From the NCBI GenBank assembly GCA_001887945.1, contig LDOQ01000005.1:1-64000 (forward strand): DNA of 64,000 bases. Reading direction: 5' to 3'. This document shows, piece by piece, positions 42,540 to 53,699 of this stretch (position 1 is the stretch's first letter; every line of letters starts with the position of its first letter). The translations under genes were made by a program, and so were the position numbers. Origin of the DNA: Spraguea lophii (Eukaryota > Microsporidia > Spragueidae). The notes below the pieces were generated by a model, which saw nothing but the letters and a program-made list of their open reading frames with translations, made no database searches and had not been told where the DNA came from.

Positions 42540-43030
42540 TTTTTTAGATATTGTTTAAATATCTCCACATAATTTCAATGGTTTGAGTGTATATTTCTTT
42601 GTTTTGTGGGTGTACAAAGTTCCTGCATGATTAATTGTTTCATGTGTATAACCTAGGTTAAATAGTTTTGAATAAGTTTTCCAATCTTTTGTTATTCTTG
42701 TTCCTACGTTAACATTGTTTTTGATTATTTTTTCAATGACTTCTGCATTTCTTTTATTTTCACCATGATAAACCATCTCTTTTGTGTTCCTAGAAATGCC
42801 ATAAACTACCCAAAATTGTTTTAGAGATCTTCCAGTATTATATTGAGTGAGATGCGTCTCATTAATTTCTATTATGTCATCATACCCACCTATTTTATTA
42901 TTTTTTTGATTGCTACGTTTTTACTTTTTTGTTATAGAATTTATTACTCTATAACTGACTCTGTTTTTTTGTAATATGTTTATATGTTGATTTTTTACAT
43001 ATTTCTAACAATACTTGAAGTATTTCGTAG
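42540..43030 (-). pseudogene. Merlin transposase remnant
   Basis: Keeps the catalytic half. GGYDDIIEINETHLTQYNTG has Asn-Glu where the family has Asp-Glu. FWVVYGISR, NVGTRITKDWKTY (Lys for the second Asp) and LGYTHETINHAG follow. The substituted catalytic residues and the lost N-terminus show it is inactive. Part of the catalytic stretch, 42555-42776, remains an open frame. Confidence 0.7.
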
Positions 43031-43199
43031 ATAGAAATTTTAAAACCATCAAAAAAACTGTTTTTTGTCATTTTTAGGGTTTAAAAACATGCGAAAAAAT
43101 AGTCGCCACGAACAAAATAATTATGACAAAAGAATCCAATTATTCCAGAAATATATAGAGCATCCTGTTTATTTTTTAACAATCACCCATACATTTTAA

Positions 43200-44320
43200 T
43201 AAAAATTTTTTTAAATAAAATTTAATTTATTAAAAATATTTTTTGTCTGCCATATCAATTACTCTTAAAAACTTTCTGTAATAGCCACCTACGTCTTCTT
43301 CTATAACTTCACAAAATCCCATTTCAATATAGGTATTTAATTCAATTTCAGTATTTGGTTCTTGTCATGCAACATAATTCTTCAATATATTATAACAATT
43401 CTCAATAATATTTAATTGTGGAGAATATGGTGGAAGATACCAAACTTCTATATTTTGTTCCTCTGATAATAATTTTAATTCTGAATAATGATGTATGTGA
43501 GCATTATCCATAATCAATATTGGATGTATTATTACAATTTCATCACATTTTCTTAAAAGTCTTAAAATATATTCTTTGAAATTAATGCCATTTACTGGGT
43601 CATGATTAAATGAAAGTCTATTTTTTGGTATTTATTCACCGAAATTATTACTGATATTTTTTTCGTTCTTATGTTCGATGTTGTAATATTAGCAGGCATA
43701 TCCTTGGTGGGTCTACCATGTTTACTCCGCATTTATATATTAAAGCCTACCTCATCTATAAAAATAAAGTTTTTATCCTCAATTTCCAATATTTTATTGG
43801 AGTAATTTCTTGCAAATTCTTCTCTTTTAATAATTGTAGTTTTATTATTTCTTCTGTCCGATATTATGGAAATTCTTTTTAAAGTAAAAGAAAATGATTC
43901 TAGAGTACGATCTATAATGGACTTTCCAACACTAATATTATGCGTGTCACTCATATACCTAACAAGTTCTTTCAGTGTAATTGTTACAGATTCCCTTCCT
44001 TTTGATATTAAACTTTCTTTTTGGTAATCATCTAATTTAGTAGATTTACAACCACCAGCTATTTTCTTTCAATTCATTTTTCATTTTTATATATTCTTAA
44101 AATACTATATATGGTGGGCGTTTTTATGTCCAATGCCCTACCAATAGCTTTTACCGAATAGCCTTGATTTTTCATAGAAATAATACTCTTTCTTAAGTTC
44201 ATTTGAAATAATTTTATTTTTTTCGTAATAGAGTTATTTAGAACAATAGTATTTTGTATTTCATTTTGAGTACTCATAGCATAATAAAGTTTTGTGTTTA
44301 TGTATTTCAATTTGCGATGT
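43200..44320 (-). pseudogene. Tc1/mariner-like transposase 1
   Basis: The N-terminal helix-turn-helix domain reads SIISMKNQGYSVKAIGRALDIKTPTIYSIL near 44100-44240, cited here by its core QGYSVKAIGRALDIKTPTIY. After a gap comes the second DNA-binding part and the first catalytic segment (FIFIDEVGFNI at 43733-43770). Further down, LPPYSPQLNIIEN near 43400 carries the last catalytic residue region, and the protein ends near 43230 with VGGYYRKFLRVIDM. Several stops lie between 43450 and 43720. Clear terminal inverted repeats were not found. Confidence 0.75.
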
Positions 44321-44639
44321 ACATCTTTTTTTTTAAATTTTTAAAAAGTTTTTTGAATTCTTTAAAAAACAATTTTTTTATTAAAATGGAAATGAACCCT
44401 ATTAATGATGTTTTTTTATTTATTAATTAGTCGGCGGACATATGTATATTAAAAAATAAAGTTAGATCTCTTTATGCAAAAAGTTTATAATTTTGATACT
44501 AACAATTGTTCATATGGATATGTTTGGAACCACAAGTACAGAATTAAATCAGTTCCAATCAGGAAAAGTTCATTGTCTAAAGGGGCTAAAATATCTTTTA
44601 TAATAATCATAAAAAATAATATATGTAATTTGTAGTTTT

Positions 44640-45090
44640 TCTTTATACAAGAATATAATAAACGAATATAATATGGTTATTCGTCGATTAAAACAATTGT
44701 TAAAATCTTACTCAATATTTTTGATATTAGATACAATAATAAATTTTGAGCAGAAATATATGAATCGTGTATTTCAAAAGGAAATACAATAAAGATGAAA
44801 TTCTAAAAAATATGTAGCTTATAGGTGATACGGGTAAAGAAAGTTCAGATACGTTTTTATAAGGTTAGTTAAGTAAAGAATTCAATAAGTTTAATAAAAT
44901 TATTGTAAAACATATAAGAAGGATAGTACCGTATGTTACATACGGTTTAAAAGAATAGATAATAACACTAATAAATATAAATACGAGTATTTTGTTGATC
45001 CTAAAAACAGTAACACTGGCATACAAAAGACTGAATTTGCATGGTCTTAATTTAAAAAATATTTAAAAGAACAACAGTTAAAATTAAAAA
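44640..45090 (+). pseudogene. Merlin transposase remnant
   Basis: Plus-strand, heavily decayed. It keeps the helix KTIVKILLNIFDIRYNNK near 44687, an EIYESCISKG segment replacing the first catalytic motif, and a C-terminal block EYFVDPKNSNTGIQKTEFAW near 44990-45045. The same subfamily is seen on the minus strand at 57050-57470. Confidence 0.6.
44928..44946. repeat. Perfect 9-1-9 palindrome
   Basis: ACCGTATGT-T-ACATACGGT inside the decayed Merlin copy. Probably incidental; the same geometry occurs at 49823-49841. Confidence 0.7.
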
Positions 45091-45715
45091 AATCCGCAAC
45101 AATACATATTAAAATATATCTTTTCTTATAAATTTTAATTTCAACGAAGTATTAACAGTTTTAAAGATAAAACAATAAATTTTTTTAACTTATTTCGATA
45201 TTTATTTTCTAATTTATCCTTTTTTACATACCTTAAAACCCATAAATGTTGGTTTATTTTTTTATATCGTCTTTTTAATATTGTTAACTAAAGAAGATAA
45301 GTCAGGATATCTATTAAAGAAATATCCCGAATAATAAAAAAATATATAAAATTATTCAAATCGTAATTACAGCAGAAAAAATATATTAATAGCTGAATTG
45401 ATAAGTTAGTTTAAAGGATATTTACACGATAATGTTTATATACTTTTAAATCTACAAATTATGGTATAAAATCAGATGTTATTGTAATTTTAAAAAATTA
45501 ATATTGTTTATGATTGGCCAGAATTCCAAATCAATCTTGATTTTCCCACTGAAAGAATATGCAGTTAAAAAGCCATTTTTATATTATTAAAAGTATAAAA
45601 AAATAAAGCGACTTAGAGATGTAAGAATAAAAAATGTAACGAAAGTAAAGTTGGAAACGTGAAATAATTAACCATTTATTAAAAAGTATAATGCGGATTC
45701 CTTTTAAAAATGTTA

Positions 45716-45905
45716 AATATTTAATAACTTATCAATTCTTCTTTTCATCCAATATCTATGTGCATAAACAACTTTAGAAAATTCTTTATCTATTTCTTTA
45801 TTTAATGTTTTTAATAGGAAAGATACTTTTTCAATAATATTAATATGATTTTCTTTTACTGGAACAATGAAATTTTGTGTATGATTAACATTTTAATGCA
45901 CATAA
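45716..45905 (-). pseudogene. Merlin transposase C-terminal remnant
   Basis: Minus-strand reading gives HTQNFIVPVKENHINIIEKV and then AHRYWMKRRI. The asparagine-histidine block followed by an IIE segment corresponds to the last catalytic region of Merlin proteins. No N-terminal half is visible upstream. Confidence 0.5.
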
Positions 45906-45909
45906 ACAT

Positions 45910-47890
45910 TACTTTCCCTTAAGGATTCAATCTTTTTCAACAATCTAAATATATCCTTGATATTTCTTTATGTTCTTTTTAATTACATCAAGTATATTTT
46001 TTATTATTTTCATCTTATATATTTATATATGTTTTTTGTATTATTCATACATAATACACGATATCTTATATTCTATTTTTTCCAAGTTTGGTAATTATTC
46101 TTAATATCATACTCCTATTTTTTATCTTTATATTTATTCATATTTACGGATGTGTATTGATGTTTCTTTTATTATTTTTCCGATTCTTTTTTTAAGGGCT
46201 AAACTATAATTTACTCTATAGTTATTCCAATGTAAAACAAATTAATAATGTATAAGACTTCTATATTTTTATTTCGATAAAAAATATATTTTCTTTGAAT
46301 ATTATGCTTATCTTTCTCCGTTCTTTATGTAAATCTTGAATTACTACTTTTATCCTTTTCCAGTTTTATTTTCCACAAACAATTCGGGTAAAGCATGTAT
46401 TTAATTTTTTGTTTATAACAAAAGTTATAATCCTTTATACGAAAAATATAAAGAATAACAATGAGTTTTAAAATATATTCTAGATTTCGACGAACGTAAT
46501 GTCAAAAAAGAAATATTTGTAGAATGAAATAAATACTGAAATTATGATAGATTAAGAAAGATGAAATGGTTTAATAAAAATGCATTGAAGGAATATTCAT
46601 TTATTATTATCAATATATATATCTTTTTTTTTGAAAATGTCAAACTGTGATTACATCCATTAATTATTTATGAAAACCAAAATTAAAAATTTTTAATACT
46701 TTAAAAATAGACCCATATTATATTTAACTATTCAACTAGTTTTAAATAAAAGGTAATATTCCATAATGATTATTTTCTAAAACTTCACAAACTCAACTGA
46801 GATGATATTATATATTTTATATACACGAGACAACATCATAGTCAAAGGATAAGCAAAAACGTTTTATTTCAAAATAACAATATTCAAAAGATTAACATTA
46901 ATAATATATATATAAATTATTCAAAAATCGTTAAAAAAATCATATAGAAAATCATCGAAAAAGATGTAAAATTGTAAATGATAATAATAAATTAGAAAAA
47001 GAAAGTGGGGATATATTTAAAATAAAAGAGAAAATAAAATTTATAATAAAAAAGACCCGATATAAAAATAAATAGAGGGACTAACATAATTAGAAAAGGT
47101 AAATAATATCAAAAAATTTGATGTAACACAAAAAGATATTTAATGAATTTGAATAAAAGGATATAACAGGAAAATCGGAATCAAACGATGGAATTCTATT
47201 AATATACTACAAGAAACACAAAAAGGTATTGGTTTGTATATAACCTTATGGCATAAACGTCATTGTAGAATAACTAATATAAATTACCATTTATGAATGA
47301 TATGATAAAAAATGTCTATTGATCAAAATATTTTTATGATTTGATTTAAACGAATAATAAATTTAATATAAAGGATGTAACATATAAATAGAAAAATATT
47401 GTTATGAGTTTGAAGCCTTACTCTTGATAATACAAAAAGTAAACCTTGATATTTCGTATAAATTTAAAAAGGATGATGGGTTATAAGTATATATTAGTAA
47501 TAGTATATTATATCTAAATAACATAACGGAGTGTATTGTCTTACAAGTAAAGTATTGAATAAATTTAAAAATAACAAATAAATAATAAATACAATATCGA
47601 CAAGAAAAGTAAAGTTATTGAAAGTAATAATTAACGGGGAAAAAATACAAATACACGAAAATTAAGAGAATGAAACATTTAAGTTTTTTGAATTAGGGGG
47701 TGTAAAAAGAGAAAGATACTCTTTAGATCTTGCTTGGTTATTTGAAAATTTATAGTAAATCTTGAACATAACTATCGATTTGATAGAATATATAAAAAAT
47801 CAAATATATGAAGTTAGACGAAAGTGACAGAGATTGATTTAAAAATGAAATAAACTAATACTTAAATAAGTTAGTAATTAAAATGCACGA
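45910..47890. other. AT-rich region with no readable gene
   Basis: Contains runs such as GATGTAACACAAAAAGATATTTAATGAATTTG and related wording near 47110, 47380 and 47590 that may be decayed transposon sequence; only the core TGTAACA is shared. No coding unit could be reconstructed. Confidence 0.4.
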
Positions 47891-47899
47891 TTATAAGAA

Positions 47900-48810
47900 A
47901 TCTTGGGATTAAGAATAAATGTACGTAATAATGGGATTTGAACGTATTATTCAAAGAAAAATAAGAGATAAATGTATATCCTTTCATTAAAATTTTAAGG
48001 AATTTATATCTACTGCTGTCAAATGTTCTACAACCAGAAAAAGTACGTAGGAGTGTTTGGGACAAGAATTTAGAGAAATAAAAATTAATAATAACCGAAT
48101 TATTGGATAGGTTAAATAAATCAAGGAATTCAATCTATTTATTAGGTACACAAAGAGAGAATATATGGTAAACATAGGTATGATAAAACGTAATATAAAA
48201 TGAACAATAAAAATATTAAAATAAACGAGTCTTTTATAAAACGCGAAAACAAATTGAAGTAAAAATCTTTTTATGATCCAAGAAAAAAAAGAAAATGAAT
48301 AACCATGACAATAAATATGAAGTTAGGATATAAAGAGAAAGAGAATGTATATTATTTGATCAAGATCAATATATTTGTCAAATACAATAAAATCGTAAAA
48401 ATGTAATAAAAAAATACAAGACCTGTAAAATATACAATATAAAGAATTTTAATGAGTCTAAACTTATTTATATAAATAAGTTTCTTTAATAACTGGTTAT
48501 ATATTTATTAGAGATAAAGATGAACACAAATATACATTGCTATTATTGGATTATTTTCCAAAAATAATATATAAAATTCTAATTAAAAATAAACCAAGCA
48601 GCATTATAATTGAAGATTAAAAAATATATAATAAATGGTATAATACCAGAAGAGATGATATCAGATAATAAATAAGTTACATATAATGTCTTTGTAAATT
48701 ACACAGGAATAATGAATAATTAAGAAAAAATACGTTTATTCAAAGAAGATATGATTCATATGAGTAATATTCAAACAGATTAATAATGAATATAATAACA
48801 TATATTACAC
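47900..48810 (+). pseudogene. Decayed integrase (plus strand)
   Basis: Near 47995-48050 the plus strand reads FKEFISTAVKCSTTRKSTRS, a zinc-binding-domain-like segment with a degraded first cysteine. Near 48490-48670 comes HKYTLLLLDYFPKIIYKILI, then IIPEEMISDN, matching the core strands of an rve integrase. The second catalytic Asp is in SDN. Stops occur about every 30 codons. Whether it belonged to an LTR element or to the stand-alone integrases cannot be told. Confidence 0.45.
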
Positions 48811-49439
48811 TGGAATAAAGTCAACATCATTAAAAATTTGAGAGAGAAATAATCATGAGATCGTATCAGAAGATAACAAAGAAAGAAAATATTGTAAAAA
48901 TTATTTTTATGGTATTGTTGGTTATTTTATCATCGTTTCATTTTATATGTTATAAAGTGTATAAGCATACATAATTTATAAAAATAAAGAAAAAATATCA
49001 AATTAATGTTTTTGATTCTATTCTTCAAAAAATATTTTTATGTATTATATTAAAGAAACAATAAATCAAATGATTTTTATAAATAATTTTTTTTAAAGAA
49101 TAAATAAAAATTCAAGTTCTATTTATTTATTTTTTCCCTCCAAAAGTTCCCTCCAAACAACTATAAAATAAAAAAATTTTGACAACCCCATGTTTTATTT
49201 ATAAATTTTTATTAATACTGAATAATTTTTTTCTCGAAGTCTATTATGATCTATATAAATTATGACTATAATTATGTTATCTTACATTTTGCTTAATGTA
49301 TCATCGGATTGATTACTTAACTCGTATAATTTATTTTTACTATATAGTAAAATTTTTCTGTCTTTTCTCTTTGGTATTCACTGTAATATATTTATGTTTA
49401 TTGATCGTCTATCTTTATATTATATAATAATTATTTAAG

Positions 49440-49580
49440 ACTTTACTAGTCTCTCCCTTTACCAGTACTGTGTTATCCACAGACGTACGAGCGTGGTATC
49501 CTTGCTGAAGTGATAGCAAGGCTTTATAGCCGAATGCTGAAGAAATTCTAGCACTGGTTCGGAGAGAAACTATTTTTTTA
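49440..49580. other. GC-rich, potentially structured segment
   Basis: About 140 bases of much higher GC than the surroundings. It contains a stem-loop CTTGCT-GAAGTGAT-AGCAAG (near 49501-49520) and a long-range pair CCAGTACTG/CACTGG. The edges carry GAGAGAAACT-type purine runs. No ORF, no Pol III boxes and no match to the SINE-like family. It may be a non-coding RNA or a transposon end. Confidence 0.4.
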
Positions 49581-49822
49581 ACTCATCTCTGGAAGAATTA
49601 CTTTAGAATATAAAAAAAGAATTTATTTATATATTTGTTTTTGTCTGAAACTGAAAATATTATTTTTTTTTAAAAAAGTTATATAATGTTTAATGTTGTG
49701 TATTTCATTTTATTATTTAATTTAGGTTAGAGTATTTAGACTTTCTTTGTTTCTAAATCTAAGTACTTCAAAGAAACATGTTTTTTCGAGTATCCGAGAC
49801 TTCTACAATAAGAGATCTACCA

Positions 49823-49841
49823 CCAAGGGGAGTCCCCTTGG
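49823..49841. repeat. Perfect 9-1-9 palindrome in the 3' flank of Merlin 2
   Basis: CCAAGGGGA-G-TCCCCTTGG followed on the plus strand by a run of A. It is a strong GC hairpin in very AT-rich DNA, inside the subterminal region of the transposon and 21 bases beyond the transposase stop. Confidence 0.8.
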
Positions 49842-49861
49842 AGAAAAAAATTAGTAATAAA

Positions 49862-50765
49862 TTAATAAAAAAATAAAAATAAATAAAATTTTAATATTTC
49901 AATAAACATATTATTGAATTCGTCGATTGTGGATACAGTAATAAATCTTCGTTTAAACGTATACTCACTAATCCCAAGGTCAATATTTTGTCTCATTACT
50001 CCGTTTTCTTTTCTCATTGACGATTTTAAATGGGATCAGAAACTTTCTATTGTGTTTGTGTGATCACCATCATCGTTTACAAACCCACGACTATGGTTAA
50101 TAACCCTATGGCCCAGACATAAATTTATAGCAACTGCTGAATATAAAGGATATACATCACTACATAAAATACTCCTTACGCTTACCACACCCTCTAGAAC
50201 ATTATTAAGTGTGTCCACTCTTCTGTTTATTATTCTCTTGATGAAAAAGTGTCTGATATTACGTGGATCTACAACACCTAAAATCCACACTGTATCTGCA
50301 ACTTCATCAGCTAATGTTGTAGGATTAGTAATAACATTCCTTCTCGAAAGTACAGTTTCATCCACTTCTAATAATACTCCTTCTCCACCTAGAACCAAAG
50401 GGTTTTCTCCTATATAGATTGAATAGGCTTCTCTTAATTTTGTTTTTACTGATAATATTGTATTATCAGTTATATTTAAATATATTTTTATTTGCCAATA
50501 ACTGGCACTTGACATAATAAAATATAATAATTTAATATATTTTAAAATACCTATACGCGTTTTAAAAATTGGTTTTCTTTTCTGGCAACCTTTGTGTTTA
50601 CATCTATATGCTAGATATTTATTTTCTGATTGGTTGTATATTATAAGCTTTGATTGTCCACCACAAAAAGCACATATCACCTCTTCTTGAACAATATCAT
50701 AATCTAAAAGGAATTGTTTAAGTCCCTCAATCGATTTAAATAGCTCATTTTCTAAACAAAACGTC
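49862..50765 (-). pseudogene. Merlin transposase 2, almost intact
   Basis: About 300 codons. The frame opens upstream of 50680 with ENELFKSIEGLKQFLLD, where the expected ATG is replaced by ACG. The zinc ribbon is CAFCGG and YRCKHKGC. The first catalytic Asp is in LLEVDETVLSRRN, and the second region is in LCSDVYPLYSAV. The third region, HTNTIESF, is followed by an in-frame TGA at 50036-50038 and then SHLKSSMRKENG to the end at 49862. The TGA stands where Merlin 1 has Trp, so one G-to-A change explains it. The best-preserved Merlin coding sequence in the window. Confidence 0.8.
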
Positions 50766-50769
50766 GTTC

Positions 50770-51150
50770 TGGGGTAAAAATATATTTTTTTGCTTTCCTA
50801 TCTCACCTAATATCCAAACCCCATCAACCATCCTTCATCTATTATATTTTCTTTTGCCAAATTTTGATTCATCTACTTCAACTATTATCCCATCACCACC
50901 AATTTTACTTCTTTGTTCTTTCTTTAAACTCTCGAATATTATATCAAACTTTTTGAAAATTTCTCTTATATTATTCCTATGTACATTTAATTGGAGCTCT
51001 ATTTGTTTAAGTCGTATAACCAGATATATAAAATATCAATAATAGCAGTAATTTCAACTTTAGTTTCAATAAATGGATTTTCTAAAACATTGTAGGTCTT
51101 ATTACATCTTTTTTTCCTACATCTCAAAATGTTTTTAGATCCACTTTTCG
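50770..51150 (-). pseudogene. Merlin transposase fragment, different subfamily
   Basis: Reads IELQLNVHRNNIREIFKKF then GGDGIIVEVDESKFGKRKYN, an intact first catalytic segment. A TGA follows, then VDGVWILGEIGK, and the copy is cut at about 50775 where Merlin 2 begins. A fusion of two transposon fragments. Confidence 0.7.
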
Positions 51151-51399
51151 CTGACACTTATATAAACAACATAAATATAATGATTTAGATATTAATATAA
51201 TTTTTAAATTGGTAAACAACATATGAAATTCAAATTTTTTCATCGTTTTTTTTTAAAAAAAGAAGGATTCAAAAAAAATTGTGGTATATAATTAAGTTCC
51301 ACACCATTTACAACGTATGGAAAAAAATAAAAAGTGAATTATTGTTATTAACTTTATATTATTTATTTCTGTTAAATCTTTTAATCTAAGTATTGTATT

Positions 51400-51861
51400 A
51401 TCCAATCGATTTATGCTACTTCGACTCATATCTTCTATTTTTCTATAATATTGCTTTCTATATTCGTCTATCTCTTGGAATTAAATACCAGAAAGATTAA
51501 ATGAAAGATTGATACCTTCACGAAAAATATTTTCACTTGAATTATATCCGGATACACTTAGAAATAATTCTGCTGGTGATTTACCGGTTCCTCTATGCTT
51601 TTTTATGTTATACTCATATATTGTTCTATTGAGTTTATCTATCCATTTCAATGTGGTATTGTATATATTACAGAAAAAAGTATATCTTTAATGTTTTATT
51701 AAACCTTTCTATTTGCCTCTGTGATTGCGGATGATTAGGAGAGTTAAACACTTGCCTAATATTAAATTTTTGGAATAAAAATGTTATTTTTTATTTTTAA
51801 ATTCAGGTTCATTATCGCTGTGTAATTCCTTGGGAATAATACACTGTAAAAATAATGTTTC
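51400..51861 (-). pseudogene. Integrase III, C-terminal part
   Basis: Continues the integrase interrupted by Merlin 3: FAETLFLQCIIPKELHSDNE with the second catalytic Asp, then after a frameshift HPQSQRQIERFNKTLK with the catalytic Glu. Near 51570 SPAELFLSVSGYNSSENIF corresponds to the post-core helix of this family. Several stops and at least two frameshifts. Confidence 0.65.
51854..51861 (+). repeat. Target-site duplication of Merlin 3 (left)
   Basis: AATGTTTC, repeated exactly at 52865-52872 directly outside the right terminal repeat. Eight bases fits the 8-9 bp typical of Merlin. Confidence 0.8.
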
Positions 51862-52864
51862 GGCGAAAGTGTAGAATATGACACCCATTAAAATAAAGGT
51901 TTTAACGAAAACGAACATAATAAAACTCTTTATCGAATAGTAAAACTTGCTTTTATAATGTTTATAAACTCTTTCCATTTATTTTTTGAATTGTTACGAA
52001 AAATATATTCAGAAGATATGAATTAATGTCTTTTTTTATATTATTTCCTTTGTTTTTATGCGTTTTTTTAATAAACTTCACCTACATTCAATATTTTGAG
52101 TGTGTATTTCATTGTTTTCCTTTGAAACAAACTCGATATTATGATTAATTTTTTGATGTGAAAATCTTAAATTTTTTAAATTATCATATGACCTAAATGA
52201 ATCAGTTATGATAATTAATCCATTAACAACATTTTCTCTTATTTCATTTTCAATAATTTCCATTTTTCTATTAGGTAATTAGAAAAAAATAGGTTACCAT
52301 CTTCCATAAAAATTCCGCCTAATATCCACTTTGTTTTAACAATTTTTCTTTTGTTGTATTTTCTTTTATTAATTACCGATTCATCAATCTTAACTTTTTC
52401 TCGACACCACCTATTTTTTTAAAATTTTTCTTTCTATTTTTGGCAACCATTTCTCTAAAAATTTTATGTCAATATATTATAGTCTTTTTTGACAATTTTG
52501 TATTATTTATTTGTTGTTGTAAAGCGTGATTTTGAACCCACCCATATATTAAAATTATAAATGTTTTAAATTTTATATTTTTCTTTTCTAATATACTATA
52601 CTTTTTAATTGTAACTTTATTCTTGTTACATTTATAACTTAAGCACCTAAAATATGATTTTTCTTCTTCGAGGTTTATGTTTATTTTCATACTTTTTTGA
52701 CATTTATCACATATCTTATTTTTTATCAAAATACCCATGTGCTGTAATACTGAGAGAAAACAATTGGTGCTAAATAACTTTGAATAAAAATCAACATCAC
52801 TTTCTATTGACAAAAAATCTTCATATTGCATTTTTTGAGGGGTGTCATATTCTACACTTTTACC
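51862..52864 (-). mobile_element. Merlin transposon 3, complete ends, inserted in integrase III
   Basis: A 1003-bp element with 25-bp terminal inverted repeats at 51862-51886 and 52840-52864. The repeats match at 23 of 25 positions and both begin GG. Their inner 19 bases, AGTGTAGAATATGACACCC, are identical. An 8-bp direct repeat AATGTTTC flanks the element. The transposase inside is broken, so the copy is non-autonomous now. Confidence 0.88.
52078..52831 (-). pseudogene. Merlin transposase 3, fragmented
   Basis: The N-terminal half at 52469-52831 opens with MQYEDFLSIESDVDF and has a zinc ribbon (CDKCQKS, then FRCLSYKCNK) and FIILIYGWVQNHALQQQI. After a frameshift and stops, VKIDESVINKRKYNKR near 52380 gives the first catalytic motif. 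The C-terminal half at 52078-52263 has GLIIITDSFRSYDNL with the second Asp and HQKINHNIEFVSKENNEIHT. The last catalytic region is truncated. Encoded inside terminal repeats 51862-52864. Confidence 0.75.
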
Positions 52865-53391
52865 AATGTTTCTAAATGTAAATATGTTTCATCTGTATTT
52901 CTATTTAAGCAGGGGATGACCATGCGAATTTTGTTGCACAATCTATTATATTTAATATATACTTAAAATCGTTATTATTATTTGCAATCTATCAAACTTT
53001 TTAATTATAATTATTGGTTGGATTTGTATTTTTTGTACAATCATGGTTCTTGTTGAACAAAGTTCACAATCTTTAATTATATTTTTAACTTCATTTTGTT
53101 TTATATTATAATATTTGTTACTTATTTCGTTATATATTGCGTTTACATCTCTATGATAATGTGCATGAATATCTTCAATATGTTGTTTTTTAAATCTGGA
53201 AGATAATCTGGAACATATTCTAAACTGTTTTTATTAGTTCTTTTAATAAAAATTTTATTACTCAGTATTTCTATTTTATTTAATTTTTTCTTTAAATTAT
53301 TATTGAGAGTTTTTAATAAACTATTATTTGTTTTTAAATCAATTAGTAATTGATATTCTCCTTCTGATTCGATTTTTATATTATTTGCCAT
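52865..53391 (-). pseudogene. Integrase III, N-terminal part
   Basis: Begins MANNIKIESEGEYQLLIDL at 53391. It has a Lys-rich helix (NNNLKKKLNKIEIL), then YVPDYLPDLKNNILKIF leading to a degraded HHCC domain ending DCELC near 53060. The start of the catalytic core follows (DFKYILNIIDCATKFAW near 52950). The frame shifts near 53140. Merlin 3 interrupts it at 52865. Confidence 0.65.
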
Positions 53392-53699
53392 GAAAAAATA
53401 ATTTTCATTAATTTTTTTAAAAAATTATTTATTACTATAAACACATTAAAATCGATGCTCATCTCTTTAAATCTTTTTTTATTTTTTAAAATAACCGCTT
53501 TAATAACATAATGCCCTTAGTTCCATGAAATGATTTTTTTTCATTTTTCACGGTAAAAAAACATGATTTTTTAATAAAAGTTAGTTTATGAGATGAGCTC
53601 TCTTAAATAAAAAAATGGAAATGGATAATATAAAGCTTAATAACAATAATGCACTTTTTATTTTTTTCCCATACGTTGTAAATGGGGTGAGACTTAATT

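Larger units (their letters stand above)
49796..50775 (-). mobile_element. Merlin transposon 2, right end missing
   Basis: The left end GAGACTTCTACAATAAGAG followed by ATCTACCACCAAGG is homologous to the left end of Merlin 1 at 36991. At the other side the sequence changes at about 50775 into a different Merlin copy, before the expected terminal repeat. The element is therefore truncated. Confidence 0.65.

Noticed and set aside
47871..48175. Two overlapping 62-64 codon minus-strand ORFs
   Set aside because: They are antisense to the decayed plus-strand integrase segment and lack protein-like features.
3247..50038. Use of TGA as a sense codon (alternative genetic code)
   Set aside because: TGA ends the 47-residue ORF at 9015, and TAA/TAG stops interrupt other transposon frames equally. 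Decay explains the in-frame TGAs.
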